Source: Parvibaculaceae bacterium Mf 1.05b.01
Lineage (GTDB): Bacteria > Pseudomonadota > Alphaproteobacteria > Parvibaculales > Parvibaculaceae
NCBI GenBank assembly: GCA_000509225.1
Contig: BAOK01000002.1
Location: forward strand, 66,496 to 130,495
Length of the DNA: 64,000 bases
Reading direction: 5' to 3'
Part shown: positions 45,786 through 55,047 of the stretch, piece by piece
How positions within the stretch are numbered: the first letter of the stretch is position 1
How the letters are laid out: each line of letters opens with the position of its first letter
Position numbers and translations under genes: made by a program
The notes under the pieces: generated by a model
The model's input: only the letters and a program-made list of their open reading frames with translations
Told to the model about the DNA's origin: nothing
The model's database searches: none

Positions 45786-48065
45786 ATGGGAAAGAAAAGA
45801 CAGCTTAGTGACGAAGAAGCCCTGCGATTTCACTCGCGTGGCAAACCCGGCAAGCTGGAGGTCACCCCCACCAAACCCATGGCGACACAGCGGGACTTGT
45901 CGCTCGCCTATTCGCCAGGTGTGGCGGTTCCTGTTCGCGCGATCGCTGACTCCCCTGACTGTGCGTACGACTATACGTCGAAAGGCAATATGGTCGCTGT
46001 CATCTCAAACGGAACGGCGATCCTGGGGCTCGGCGATCTCGGCGCTCTTGCGTCCAAGCCGGTCATGGAAGGGAAAGCGGTTCTCTTCAAACGGTTTGCA
46101 GATGTGGACTCCATCGACTTGGAAGTCGACACGAAAGAAGTCGACGAGTTTGTGGGCGCGGTTCGCTATCTCGGGCCCACCTTCGGCGGCATCAATCTCG
46201 AAGACATTAAGGCACCGGACTGCTTCATCATTGAAGAACGTCTGCGCGAGATGATGAACATTCCTGTCTTTCATGATGACCAGCACGGTACGGCGATCAT
46301 CACAGCAGCCGGCCTTATCAACGCCCTGCATCTGACAGGACGCGACATCAAAGACATTAAAGTCGTGGTGAACGGCGCGGGGTCTGCCGGTATTGCCTGC
46401 CTTGAGCTTATCAAGGCAATGGGTCTGCCACACGACAATGCGCTTCTTTGCGATACCAAGGGCGTGATTTATCAAGGCCGCGCAGAAGGCATGAACCAGT
46501 GGAAGAGCGCCCATGCAGCCGCCACCGATGATCGCACATTGGAAGATGCGGTGCGAGGCGCAGATGTGTTCCTTGGGCTCTCCGTGAAAGGGGCGCTCAC
46601 CGGGCCCATGGTAAAAAGCATGGCAGACCAGCCGATCATCTTTGCCATGGCGAACCCTGATCCAGAAATCACACCGGAAGAAGTGGCGGCCATTCGTGAT
46701 GATGCGATTGTGGCGACCGGTCGGTCTGACTATCCAAACCAGGTGAACAATGTTCTGGGCTTCCCCTATATCTTCCGCGGTGCGTTGGATGTGCGGGCCA
46801 CCACCATCAATGAAGAAATGAAAATTGCCTGCGCCGAAGCACTCGCAGCGCTTGCACGTGAAGACGTGCCCGACGAAGTAGCGGCTGCCTATCAAGGAGA
46901 GCGGCCAAGGTTTGGTCCAGGCTATATTATTCCTGTGCCGTTTGATCCCCGGCTCATCCGGGAGATCCCACCAGCTGTCGCGCGCGCTGCCATGGATAGC
47001 GGCGTTGCCCGCAAACCCATTGTCGATATGGAAGGCTACCGCCATGAGCTTTCAGCCCGCCTTGATCCAACCGCCGGGTCCCTTCAGGTCATTCATGAGC
47101 ATGTAAAACGCGATCCGAAACGTGTCGTCTTTGCAGAAGGCGAAGAAGAACGCGTGATCCGGGCGGCGCTCAGCTTCCGAGACAGCGGGCTTGGCACGCC
47201 CATCCTGATCGGCCGGGACGAAGTCATCCGGACAACGATGAAGTCCATTGGGCTTGATGCGTCGACCGATCTTCAGATCATCAATTCCCGCCTGTCCGAT
47301 CGCGCGCCGGTTTATGGTGAGTTCCTGTACAAGAAACTTCAACGCAAAGGCTATCTGCTGCGCGATTGCACCCGCATGGTGAATAATGATCGCAATGTGT
47401 TTGGCGCTGCGATGGTTGAGATGGGCGATGCGGACGCCATGGTCACCGGTGTCACCCGAAACTATGCGGTTGCCTTATCGGAAATCCGTCGTGTCATCGA
47501 TCCGCTGCCTGGTAAATGTGTCATGGGTCTTTCCATGATCATCTCGCGGGGACGCACCGTCCTTATCGGCGACACGAACGTGCACGACATGCCGGAGGCG
47601 GAAGAACTTGCCGACATCGCCGTGCAATCTGCAGAAGTTGCACGGCGCCTCGGCTATGAGCCCCGCGTCGCGATGCTTGCCTATTCCACATTCGGCCACC
47701 CGACCGGCGAACGCTCAACCAAATGCCGAGAGGCCGTTGAGATATTGGACGGACGCAGTGTCGACTTTGAGTATGACGGCGAAATGGCCGCCGATGTTGC
47801 GCTTAACCGTGAGGCTCTGGCCATGTATCCGTTCTGTCGCCTGACGGAACCGGCCAATGTTCTCATCATGCCGGCTATTCATTCTGCCTCCATCTCCACC
47901 AAGATGCTGCAGGAGCTCGGCGGCGCTGATCTTGTGGGACCACTTCTCACCGGTCTCTCAAAGCCCGTGCAGATTGTGAACATGGGAGCGACCGTCTCAG
48001 ATCTCGTCAACATGGCAGCCATAGCAGCCTATGATCTCGACCAGACCGCGAAAGTGGTTCGGTAA
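45786..48065 (+). CDS. maeB: NADP-dependent malic enzyme with phosphotransacetylase-like domain
   Basis: 759 residues. The N-terminal malic enzyme (about 1-430) shows RDLSLAYSPGVAVP, DDQHGTAI and the NAD(P) loop VVNGAGSAGIACLEL. The C-terminal part (about 440-755) is a phosphate acetyltransferase-like domain, usually regulatory and inactive as PTA. It decarboxylates malate to pyruvate with NADPH. ATG 45786 has GGAAGG upstream; a TTG at 45768 is less likely. It ends in a strong terminator. The MaeB-type fusion next to mutS is common in Hyphomicrobiales. Confidence 0.96.
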   Translation: MGKKRQLSDEEALRFHSRGKPGKLEVTPTKPMATQRDLSLAYSPGVAVPVRAIADSPDCAYDYTSKGNMVAVISNGTAILGLGDLGALASKPVMEGKAVLFKRFADVDSIDLEVDTKEVDEFVGAVRYLGPTFGGINLEDIKAPDCFIIEERLREMMNIPVFHDDQHGTAIITAAGLINALHLTGRDIKDIKVVVNGAGSAGIACLELIKAMGLPHDNALLCDTKGVIYQGRAEGMNQWKSAHAAATDDRTLEDAVRGADVFLGLSVKGALTGPMVKSMADQPIIFAMANPDPEITPEEVAAIRDDAIVATGRSDYPNQVNNVLGFPYIFRGALDVRATTINEEMKIACAEALAALAREDVPDEVAAAYQGERPRFGPGYIIPVPFDPRLIREIPPAVARAAMDSGVARKPIVDMEGYRHELSARLDPTAGSLQVIHEHVKRDPKRVVFAEGEEERVIRAALSFRDSGLGTPILIGRDEVIRTTMKSIGLDASTDLQIINSRLSDRAPVYGEFLYKKLQRKGYLLRDCTRMVNNDRNVFGAAMVEMGDADAMVTGVTRNYAVALSEIRRVIDPLPGKCVMGLSMIISRGRTVLIGDTNVHDMPEAEELADIAVQSAEVARRLGYEPRVAMLAYSTFGHPTGERSTKCREAVEILDGRSVDFEYDGEMAADVALNREALAMYPFCRLTEPANVLIMPAIHSASISTKMLQELGGADLVGPLLTGLSKPVQIVNMGATVSDLVNMAAIAAYDLDQTAKVVR

Positions 48066-48072
48066 TAGGCGC

Positions 48073-48108
48073 AAGTCTGAACGCGGCTCAAAAGCCGCGC
48101 TCAGACTT
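48073..48108 (+). terminator. Bidirectional terminator between maeB and olsB
   Basis: AAGTCTGA + CGCGGCT pairs with AGCCGCG + TCAGACTT around CAAA, with one A-C mismatch, then TTCTT. The 3' arm contains the olsB stop codon (48101-48103), so one hairpin serves the end of both genes. Confidence 0.85.
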
Positions 48109-48964
48109 TCTTGAACTTCGATGAATAGCGTTCATTGATCTGCGACACCGGAAACAGGATCAGCACATCTGTTGTGCCAAACTGTTTGTCGACCACCGCG
48201 CCGTCACCGATGAAACAGCCCGCACGAATGTAACCCTTGATCATAGGTGGCATGGCGCGAAGGGCGGGGCGAAGTTCAACATCATCCTTGGGCAGCCGGT
48301 TCATTTCTACATATTGGTCAGCACGGGCACGGACGTACCATTCTTCCGGCGTCTTGTGCTCGTGGTAAAGATAGGAAAGCGGCATGTCGAGAACAGACGG
48401 GTCTGTGGTCTCGAAGGATGCACAGCCGAGCATCACATCCATGTCGTAATGGGCGACATAATGCATGATGCCGTGCCAGAGCAGTTCCACTGTCGGCTTG
48501 TTGCGATAGGGTTCGAGGACGCAGGAGCGCCCAAGCTCCAGAAAGCGCACGTCAGGGCCAGCCCGTTTCAGCAAGGGCGCAATCTCAAACTCGCTTGCTG
48601 TATAGAATCCACCATTCGCTTCCGCCACATCCTGACGCAACAGGCGATAACAGCCCACCACCGCGTCAAGGGGTGGTGTTTCTTCCCGCCCTTCAGGCAC
48701 TAGATTATGATCTATGACCAGAAGGTGGTCGCAGAACGTGTCGAACCTGTCGGCGTCGAGCTTTGTGGCGAGCGTCTCAGCATCGGCTTCAGCCGACATT
48801 TCTTCATAGAAGACGTGATAGCGAAGCGCCTGGGCTGCCATTACTTCTTCCTCTGTGCTTGCCAAGCGCACTTCGAGGTTTTTGCGGCGTCCAAAGCTTA
48901 AGGGACCCGCCGGGAAACGTTCGCTCTCATCTGCCGATTTTGTTTTTGTTGTGCTGTTCGTCAT
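48101..48964 (-). CDS. olsB: Ornithine-acyl[ACP] N-acyltransferase OlsB-like
   Basis: 287 residues from ATG 48964. The conserved core ALRYHVFYEEM, CDHLLVID, LELGRSCV, MHYVAHYDMDVMLGCASFE and MPPMIKGYIRAG identifies the OlsB/GNAT-like acyltransferases. It makes lyso-ornithine lipid from ornithine and 3-hydroxyacyl-ACP; OlsA then adds the second chain. The plsC at 28754 is the general acyltransferase and not clearly OlsA. The in-frame starts 49006 and 49105 give an extra unconserved stretch. Ornithine lipids are membrane lipids made under phosphate stress in many alphaproteobacteria. Confidence 0.88.
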   Translation of the reverse strand: MTNSTTKTKSADESERFPAGPLSFGRRKNLEVRLASTEEEVMAAQALRYHVFYEEMSAEADAETLATKLDADRFDTFCDHLLVIDHNLVPEGREETPPLDAVVGCYRLLRQDVAEANGGFYTASEFEIAPLLKRAGPDVRFLELGRSCVLEPYRNKPTVELLWHGIMHYVAHYDMDVMLGCASFETTDPSVLDMPLSYLYHEHKTPEEWYVRARADQYVEMNRLPKDDVELRPALRAMPPMIKGYIRAGCFIGDGAVVDKQFGTTDVLILFPVSQINERYSSKFKKV

Positions 48965-49146
48965 GCGCGGGTCGTCGCCTATTCCTCTGGCCGTTCTTCT
49001 GGCCATCCATCCGGCCGGGAGGGCATCCGATTTGTCACCCAGTCGCCTCATCCTTGCCCCGTTGTGGGACTTTTCGCAAGCAAGATCGCACTTGTGCGCG
49101 CGCATTATGACCGCAGTGTGTCACATTCAACCTATTGATTTTCTTG

Positions 49147-50430
49147 CTATTTTCGTCCTGCGCTCAAAGGGTTTTCACCATCAAGCAGTTTTTTGTGACC
49201 AAGCCAGGCGAGCAGAATAAGGCCCGGAACCGCCGCCAGCGTGGTGAGAAGGAAAAACGGCACCCAGCCAATGGCCGCCGCGATAAATCCCGCACTGGCC
49301 GACAGCACGGTTCGGCCAACTGCCGCCAACGCCGAGAGCAAGGCAAACTGAGTTGCGGTAAACTCGCGTGAAGCGCAGAGGCTTGAGAGATAGGCTACAA
49401 AGATGACCGTGCCCATGCCCCCGGTGAAAGCTTCAATGCCCACCGTGATGGCTAACGCATCCGTCGCCGGGCCTATCCAGGCCAACCAGCAAAACGCCAG
49501 GTTCGACACCATCTGAAGAATGCCCCCAATCCATAGCGCGTTCCGCATACTGACCATACGCCCCAGAAACCCACCTGCGAATCCGCCTATCAGTGCAGCG
49601 GGCAGTCCAACGCCATTGGCGACATAGGCATAGATGGTCTTCTCAAAACCGATCCCGATTGCAAAAGGTGTGACCATGGCGCCAGCGAAGGCATCGCCAA
49701 ACTTGAACAAAAGAACGAAAGACAAAACCAGGAACCAGCCCGGCTTCTTCATAAAGTCGACAAAGGGGCTGACCGTTGCGTGATTAAACCGTTCGGCCCA
49801 GTTGAGTGCTTCGCGCTGACTTTCAATCTTTGCGCTTTCAGCAGGTTCAGTTGCGAACAAAGAGGCGACCAGCCCAACACCCATCAAAATCGCCATCAAC
49901 CCATAGGCCCAGGACCAAAGTGTGGCTGACGGTGCGCCCAGGCCTTCAAAGATGCCCAGCGCTGATACAGTCCCTGCGCCTGCAACCAGCAGTGCGACGC
50001 GGTAAGCGGCAACATAGTTCGCCATGCCCGCGGCATATTCTGTTTCATCCAGTGTCTCGACACGAAATGCATCTATGACAATGTCTTGCGTGGCGGACAG
50101 GAAGGCGACGATAACCGCCGCGAGCGCCATCAATAAAGGTGCGCGAACGGGGTCAACCAGTCCCATTGCCCCAATCGCCAGTGCGAGCGCGAGCTGAGTT
50201 GCAACGAGCCACCCCCGCCGCCGCCCGAGCCAGCGTGTGAACAGGGGAACGGGCGCGGCATCAACCAATGGTGCCCACAGAAACTTCAGGACATAGGGCA
50301 AGCCAACGAGGGAAAAGAGACCGATGGTGCCAAGGTCCACCCCCTCGTCCGCCATCCAAAGGGATAGCGTTGATCCCGTCAGCGCCAGCGGCAACCCGGA
50401 TGAAAAGCCGAGCAGCAAAATGATCAACAC
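49147..50430 (-). CDS. AmpG-like MFS permease
   Basis: 427 residues from a GTG at 50430, with 11-12 transmembrane helices. It opens with LLLGFSSGLPLALTGSTLSLWM and has LFSLVGLPYVLKFLWAPLVD and LSATQDIVIDAFRVE, all AmpG hallmarks. AmpG imports GlcNAc-anhydromuropeptides for cell-wall recycling. The frame stays open upstream to 50526 and reads LKAAWQVYTERN directly before the GTG, a stretch also typical of AmpG N-termini. That stretch has no ATG, GTG or TTG, only an ATT at 50514 with GAGAGG 8 bp upstream. The true protein is probably 28 residues longer. Confidence 0.85.
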   Translation of the reverse strand: MLIILLLGFSSGLPLALTGSTLSLWMADEGVDLGTIGLFSLVGLPYVLKFLWAPLVDAAPVPLFTRWLGRRRGWLVATQLALALAIGAMGLVDPVRAPLLMALAAVIVAFLSATQDIVIDAFRVETLDETEYAAGMANYVAAYRVALLVAGAGTVSALGIFEGLGAPSATLWSWAYGLMAILMGVGLVASLFATEPAESAKIESQREALNWAERFNHATVSPFVDFMKKPGWFLVLSFVLLFKFGDAFAGAMVTPFAIGIGFEKTIYAYVANGVGLPAALIGGFAGGFLGRMVSMRNALWIGGILQMVSNLAFCWLAWIGPATDALAITVGIEAFTGGMGTVIFVAYLSSLCASREFTATQFALLSALAAVGRTVLSASAGFIAAAIGWVPFFLLTTLAAVPGLILLAWLGHKKLLDGENPLSAGRK

Positions 50431-50589
50431 ATTCCGCTCAGTGTAGACCTGCCAGGCTGCCTTCAGTTTTTGCAGCAGCGACGGGTCTTCTCGTTTTTGT
50501 GTCTGCTCGCTAATCGAATCAGCCTCTCACTATCCCGGTTCATTTGCTAACATGGGGAACAAAGCGGCCCAACCATATTGGAAGAGAGA

Positions 50590-51057
50590 ATGGCCAAGTC
50601 GGTAGTCCTGCGCTCTGCTGTTCCAGATGATGCGCGCGCTCTTACGGCACTGGCGCTCCGGTCCAAAGCTTATTGGGGCTATGACGATGCTTTCATGAAG
50701 GCCTGCGTCAACGAACTCACCATCACGCCTGAGCGTATAGCGGGCGAAGACATGACGGTGGCAGAAGCAGACGGTGTGATCGCCGGAATGGTCTCTCTGG
50801 CGCAAGGTGACAGCGACGATGTGCGTGAACTGGAGGACATGTTCGTGGACACAGGCTTCATCGGATCGGGGCTTGGCGCACGATTGATGGCCCATGCCGA
50901 GGACACGGCGCGGGCACAAGGTGCCGCCCACATTGATGTTGATGCGGACCCAAATGCTCAGGGGTTTTACGAGAAGTGCGGCTACAGGCTCACGGGCACT
51001 TCACCGTCAGCATCGATCCCAGGGCGCATGCTGCCACGCCTCAGGCTGGATCTTTAG
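50590..51057 (+). CDS. GNAT-family N-acetyltransferase
   Basis: 155 residues from ATG 50590. A GNAT domain with a VDTGFIGSGLGARLMAHAE acetyl-CoA loop and DADPNAQGFYEKCGY ending. The start SKAYWGYDDAFMKAC resembles amino-acid or polyamine GNATs. The substrate is unknown. It is divergent from the AmpG-like gene and convergent with the sensor kinase at 51100. Confidence 0.85.
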   Translation: MAKSVVLRSAVPDDARALTALALRSKAYWGYDDAFMKACVNELTITPERIAGEDMTVAEADGVIAGMVSLAQGDSDDVRELEDMFVDTGFIGSGLGARLMAHAEDTARAQGAAHIDVDADPNAQGFYEKCGYRLTGTSPSASIPGRMLPRLRLDL

Positions 51058-51099
51058 CGCACTCTCGTTGGTCGCATTTCCAAGCGAAATACTCGGGGA

Positions 51100-53232
51100 T
51101 CAGGCAGCCTTGTCAGATTTTTTGCCGCGCCAGGCTTCGAGCATGGCCGCCAAGTCAGACGGGTCAACGGGCTTGGAAAGATAATCATCCATGCCGGCTT
51201 CCAGACAGGCCTGCTTGTCTTCAGCCATCACATTTGCTGTCAAAGCAACGATCGGGAGGGCCCCCTTGGCTGGGCCGAGTTCGCGAATGCGCCGCGTTGC
51301 TTCATATCCATCCATGAGTGGCATATGAAGGTCCATGAAGACAAGATCGTAGGTGCCGGGTGCTGCGTCTTCGAGCGCCGCCAGCGCTTCCACACCGCTT
51401 TCCACCATGTGTGGGACGTGGCCTGCACGCTCCACCATCATACGCGTGAGCGTTGCATTAAGTTCATTGTCTTCAGCAACGAGAACAGCCAGCGCACCTG
51501 CTTTCACTTCATCCGCTGGCGCGGGCATGCCTGCGTCTTCCACCTCAGTGGGAACCGTTTCAGCCTTGTTCTCAAGAACAGGCGATGCTTGAACCGCCGG
51601 ACGGGCATCCGGTTGAGGGGTGGCGATGCGGTTTGCAAATGACTCAGCTCTCACCGGACGGACCAGATAGCCCGCATAGCCCGGCCCCAAATCGTCTGCC
51701 AGTGTGTCGCCGGGTGACGTCAGCAGAAAGACTGAGGCGCCATCTACTTTCCAGCTTTCTTCAGCCAATGAGGATTGCGTCACAATGACATCTGCACCTG
51801 GCAGAGGCGTCTCGGTGATTTTAACTTCCGCCCCCATGTCTCGCAGCATTGATGAAACAGCGCGCCCGCTCATGGGTGCAGAAACGGTTACACACGCCGT
51901 CTTTCCTTCAAGCAGGCGCGGCAGGCGGGGCGTGTCGTCAGCAATGGTTGCAAGGCTGAGTGATACAGAGAAGCAGGAGCCCTGGCCGAGTTTGCTGCGG
52001 ACCGTGACATCGCCGCCCATGGCCTGCGCCAAGCGTTTGGTAATGGTGAGACCGAGGCCTGTTCCTTCAAAACGGCGGGCATGGCCCTGTTCGGCCTGGG
52101 CAAACTCAGCAAAGATTGACTGACTGTCTTCTTCAGACAGGCCAATGCCGGTATCTTCAACATCAATGATAAGGCTCTCGACCTCGCCATTCTCATCTTT
52201 TACCCCGACGCGGGCAGAGACAAAGACGCCTCCCTCATCGGTGAATTTGACGGCGTTGCCGATGAGATTGATCAGAATTTGGCGGAGACGCGACTCATCG
52301 CCAATCACATGCGTCGGGACGTCAGCGTGCACATAGCCTGCAATATCGATGTGCTTTTCAAATGCCCGCGGCGTCATCAGCTCGCATGCCTGCTCAATAA
52401 GCGCATTGATGTCGAAAGGCGCTGTTGCCAGATCAAAAGTCCCTGACTCGATTTTTGAGAAATCGAGAATATCGTTGATGATGGTGAGCAACGCTTCTGA
52501 CGAACGCTGCACCGCTCGCGCGTGGGACCGCTGGGCGGGCGACAAGTCGGTGTCCAGCAGAAAGCGGATCATGCCGAGCACACCATTCATCGGTGTACGG
52601 ATTTCATGGCTCATGGTGGCCAGGAACTGACCCTTGGACCGGTTCGCGGCTTCCGCCTGATCCAGCGCTTCACCGAGACGCTCTTCTGTTTCTTTCCGGT
52701 CGGTAATATCCCGACCAACCGTCTGCACTTCGCTCAGGCGACCATCATCATCCCGGATTGCAAACTCTTCCCAGACAAACCAGCGAGGGCCGCGCACGGT
52801 CTCCACTCGTTGGTCATATCGAACGCGATAGGGAGGAAGCGCCAGGCCTGCAAAGTCACCCAGAAGCCGCGGCTTCTCACCTTCTGGGAGCTTCGGCGTG
52901 AAAGGATTACCGAGCGCTGTGCCGCGGGTCGTGTCAAACGTGTCACAATAAACCTGATTGACGAAAGTGAGCCGTCCATCCAGATTTTTGCGCAGGATGA
53001 TGTCGCCCTGATTGGCAACAAGATCGCGATAGCGTTCCGCGCTCTCTTTCAGCTCCCAGTTTGAATCGTTCAGGAGTTCAACTTTTTCGAGGAGTTCGTC
53101 TACTTCGATGCCGCGCTCGCGGAGTCTGCGCCAGAGAAAAAGCGCGCACCCGATTGCCGCCCCACCAAGGATCGCGGCAACAGCAAGAACAGGAAAGACA
53201 ATCGACGCGGCAAACATGAGCGGTCCAGACAA
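51100..53232 (-). CDS. Membrane-anchored PAS hybrid sensor histidine kinase
   Basis: 710 residues. One transmembrane helix (about 8-34), a coiled-coil linker, a PAS domain (about 65-180), a HisKA with His209 in MSHEIRTPMNG, an HATPase (about 320-430, IGNAVKFTDEGG and GTGLGLTI), a middle domain and a C-terminal receiver with Asp634 (LVFMDLHMP). The middle domain (about 445-540) looks like a receiver that lost its Asp: GADVIVTQ occupies the phosphoacceptor strand. No response regulator gene is adjacent. A very short periplasmic part suggests a cytosolic or membrane signal. Confidence 0.93.
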   Translation of the reverse strand: MSGPLMFAASIVFPVLAVAAILGGAAIGCALFLWRRLRERGIEVDELLEKVELLNDSNWELKESAERYRDLVANQGDIILRKNLDGRLTFVNQVYCDTFDTTRGTALGNPFTPKLPEGEKPRLLGDFAGLALPPYRVRYDQRVETVRGPRWFVWEEFAIRDDDGRLSEVQTVGRDITDRKETEERLGEALDQAEAANRSKGQFLATMSHEIRTPMNGVLGMIRFLLDTDLSPAQRSHARAVQRSSEALLTIINDILDFSKIESGTFDLATAPFDINALIEQACELMTPRAFEKHIDIAGYVHADVPTHVIGDESRLRQILINLIGNAVKFTDEGGVFVSARVGVKDENGEVESLIIDVEDTGIGLSEEDSQSIFAEFAQAEQGHARRFEGTGLGLTITKRLAQAMGGDVTVRSKLGQGSCFSVSLSLATIADDTPRLPRLLEGKTACVTVSAPMSGRAVSSMLRDMGAEVKITETPLPGADVIVTQSSLAEESWKVDGASVFLLTSPGDTLADDLGPGYAGYLVRPVRAESFANRIATPQPDARPAVQASPVLENKAETVPTEVEDAGMPAPADEVKAGALAVLVAEDNELNATLTRMMVERAGHVPHMVESGVEALAALEDAAPGTYDLVFMDLHMPLMDGYEATRRIRELGPAKGALPIVALTANVMAEDKQACLEAGMDDYLSKPVDPSDLAAMLEAWRGKKSDKAA

Positions 53233-53339
53233 TCTGAGTTAAACCGTGCCTTGATTGTCGGGGGCCAAGCTTGAGAAAGAGTTACTTCAAGGTGCTCAGA
53301 TGGCGGAATTTGTGGAGGAATTTGGGGCCAATTTCGCGC

Positions 53340-54875
53340 TTAGGCGGCTGCGCCCAGGGAGTTGCCATTCTGATTTCGGTAGGAGAGTGCTTCGGCGATA
53401 TGGAGACGCTCAACATTTGGCACCTGATCTAGGTCGGCCAGAGTTCGCGCCACCCTCAAGACCCGGTGATAGCCCCGCGCGGTGAGGCCTGTCCGGTCCG
53501 CCGCTTCCATCAGGAGATCGCGTCCGGCACTGCTCAATTTGACCGTGGTTTCCAGCAGGTCGCCGTCCGCATGGGCGTTGAGTAGAACCTCCGTGCCATC
53601 ATACCGCTCTGCCTGAAGGGTGCGCGCTGCCGCGACCCGCGCCGCCACCTCGCTGCTGCCTTCGGCGGGTGGTGGGAGAGCGAGATCGCGGGCACTTACC
53701 GGTGGCACGTCAATATGGAGGTCAATCCTGTCTACCAGGGGACCGGAGAGTTTTGCCTGATAGTCCAATACACATTTGGGAAGCCTGGCACAGGCACGAC
53801 CGGGATCGCCTGCCTGGCCGCAGCGACAGGGGTTCATGGCGGCGACCAGTTGAAACCGCGCAGGGAACGTGATGTGCGCATTGGCACGGGCGACAACGGC
53901 TTCGCCGGTTTCAATGGGCTGACGCAGACTGTCGAGCACCTGCCTTGGGAATTCCGGCAGCTCATCCAAGAAGAGAACGCCGGAATGGGCGAGCGACACT
54001 TCACCTGGACGCACGCGCAAGCCACCGCCAATCAATGCCGCCATCGAGGCGGAGTGATGGGGCGCACGATAGGGACGACGCTGTGTCAGTCGTCCTTCCG
54101 ACAGCTCGCCTGCAATGCTTGCGATCATGGAGGTGTCGAGCATCTCCCGTGGGCTGAGTGGCGGCAGAATGCCAGGCAAACGCGCCGCCAGCATGGATTT
54201 TCCGGCTCCGGGAGGGCCCACCATCAGCATGTTATGGCCGCCGGCTGCGGCCACTTCCAGAGCCCGCTTTGCACTTTCCTGACCCTTAATGTCCTTCATA
54301 TCGGGCAGCGCATCGCCCAACACAGCCTTCATGGGCACAGGTTCTGAGAGAAGCTGGTTGCCTTTGAGATGATTGATCAGCTGGATGATGGTCGCTGGCG
54401 CAAGGACGCCCGGGTTGGTGTCGTCAAAGCCCGCCCAGGCGGCTTCCGCGCCACAGGGGGCCGGACAGATAAGACCTTTGTCGCGACTGTTTGCTGCCAT
54501 GGCAGCCGGCAGCGTGCCTGCAACCCCCGTGAGGGTGCCATCGAGGGAGAGCTCTCCCAGAACCACAAAACGGTCGAGATCCGGGCCTTGCACCACATCC
54601 ATCGCAACGAGAAGTCCCAATGCGATAGGCAGATCAAAATGGCTGCCCTCTTTTGGCAGGTCCGCAGGTGCGAGATTAACGGTGATCCGTTTGGGTGGCA
54701 GACCGAGGCCTATGGCGCTTAGTGCGGCACGCACCCGTTCCCGGCTTTCGCCCACGGCTTTATCCGGCAGGCCCACAATGGTGAAATTCGGCACACCGCC
54801 GGAAATTTGCACCTGCACATCGACAGGTTTGGCCTCAAGCCCCAGAAAGGCAACGGTTTCGATATGCGCCACCAT
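53340..54875 (-). CDS. YifB/ComM-family Mg-chelatase-like AAA+ ATPase
   Basis: 511 residues from ATG 54875 (MVAHIETVAFLGLEA). An N-terminal Lon-like S5 domain (about 20-140), an AAA+ ATPase with Walker A GPPGAGKS and a middle Mg-chelatase section GVLFLDELPEF (Walker B), then the C-terminal helical HTH (RGYHRVLRVARTLADL). A CxxC-like CRCGQAGDPGRAC segment is conserved in the family. ComM relatives act as branch-migration helicases in natural transformation; other members are of unknown role. No competence genes are nearby. Confidence 0.92.
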   Translation of the reverse strand: MVAHIETVAFLGLEAKPVDVQVQISGGVPNFTIVGLPDKAVGESRERVRAALSAIGLGLPPKRITVNLAPADLPKEGSHFDLPIALGLLVAMDVVQGPDLDRFVVLGELSLDGTLTGVAGTLPAAMAANSRDKGLICPAPCGAEAAWAGFDDTNPGVLAPATIIQLINHLKGNQLLSEPVPMKAVLGDALPDMKDIKGQESAKRALEVAAAGGHNMLMVGPPGAGKSMLAARLPGILPPLSPREMLDTSMIASIAGELSEGRLTQRRPYRAPHHSASMAALIGGGLRVRPGEVSLAHSGVLFLDELPEFPRQVLDSLRQPIETGEAVVARANAHITFPARFQLVAAMNPCRCGQAGDPGRACARLPKCVLDYQAKLSGPLVDRIDLHIDVPPVSARDLALPPPAEGSSEVAARVAAARTLQAERYDGTEVLLNAHADGDLLETTVKLSSAGRDLLMEAADRTGLTARGYHRVLRVARTLADLDQVPNVERLHIAEALSYRNQNGNSLGAAA

Positions 54876-55047
54876 GGGCGTGCCCCGCCTGTTTGTGATC
54901 CCCAAGACAAGCTCGATGCGCTTGCCCGTTAAACCCTGTATGATATCAATATTTCAGTCAAGAACAAAAAAGGAACACGTGCGTGGGTCTATCAGTTCTG
55001 CTATGGAAATAGGCGATTTCCTATCTCAGATCTGAGGATGTCCTTTC

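Noticed and set aside
46005-47045. 346-residue frame opposite maeB
   Set aside because: Complement of a conserved enzyme with no recognisable domain; an antisense shadow.
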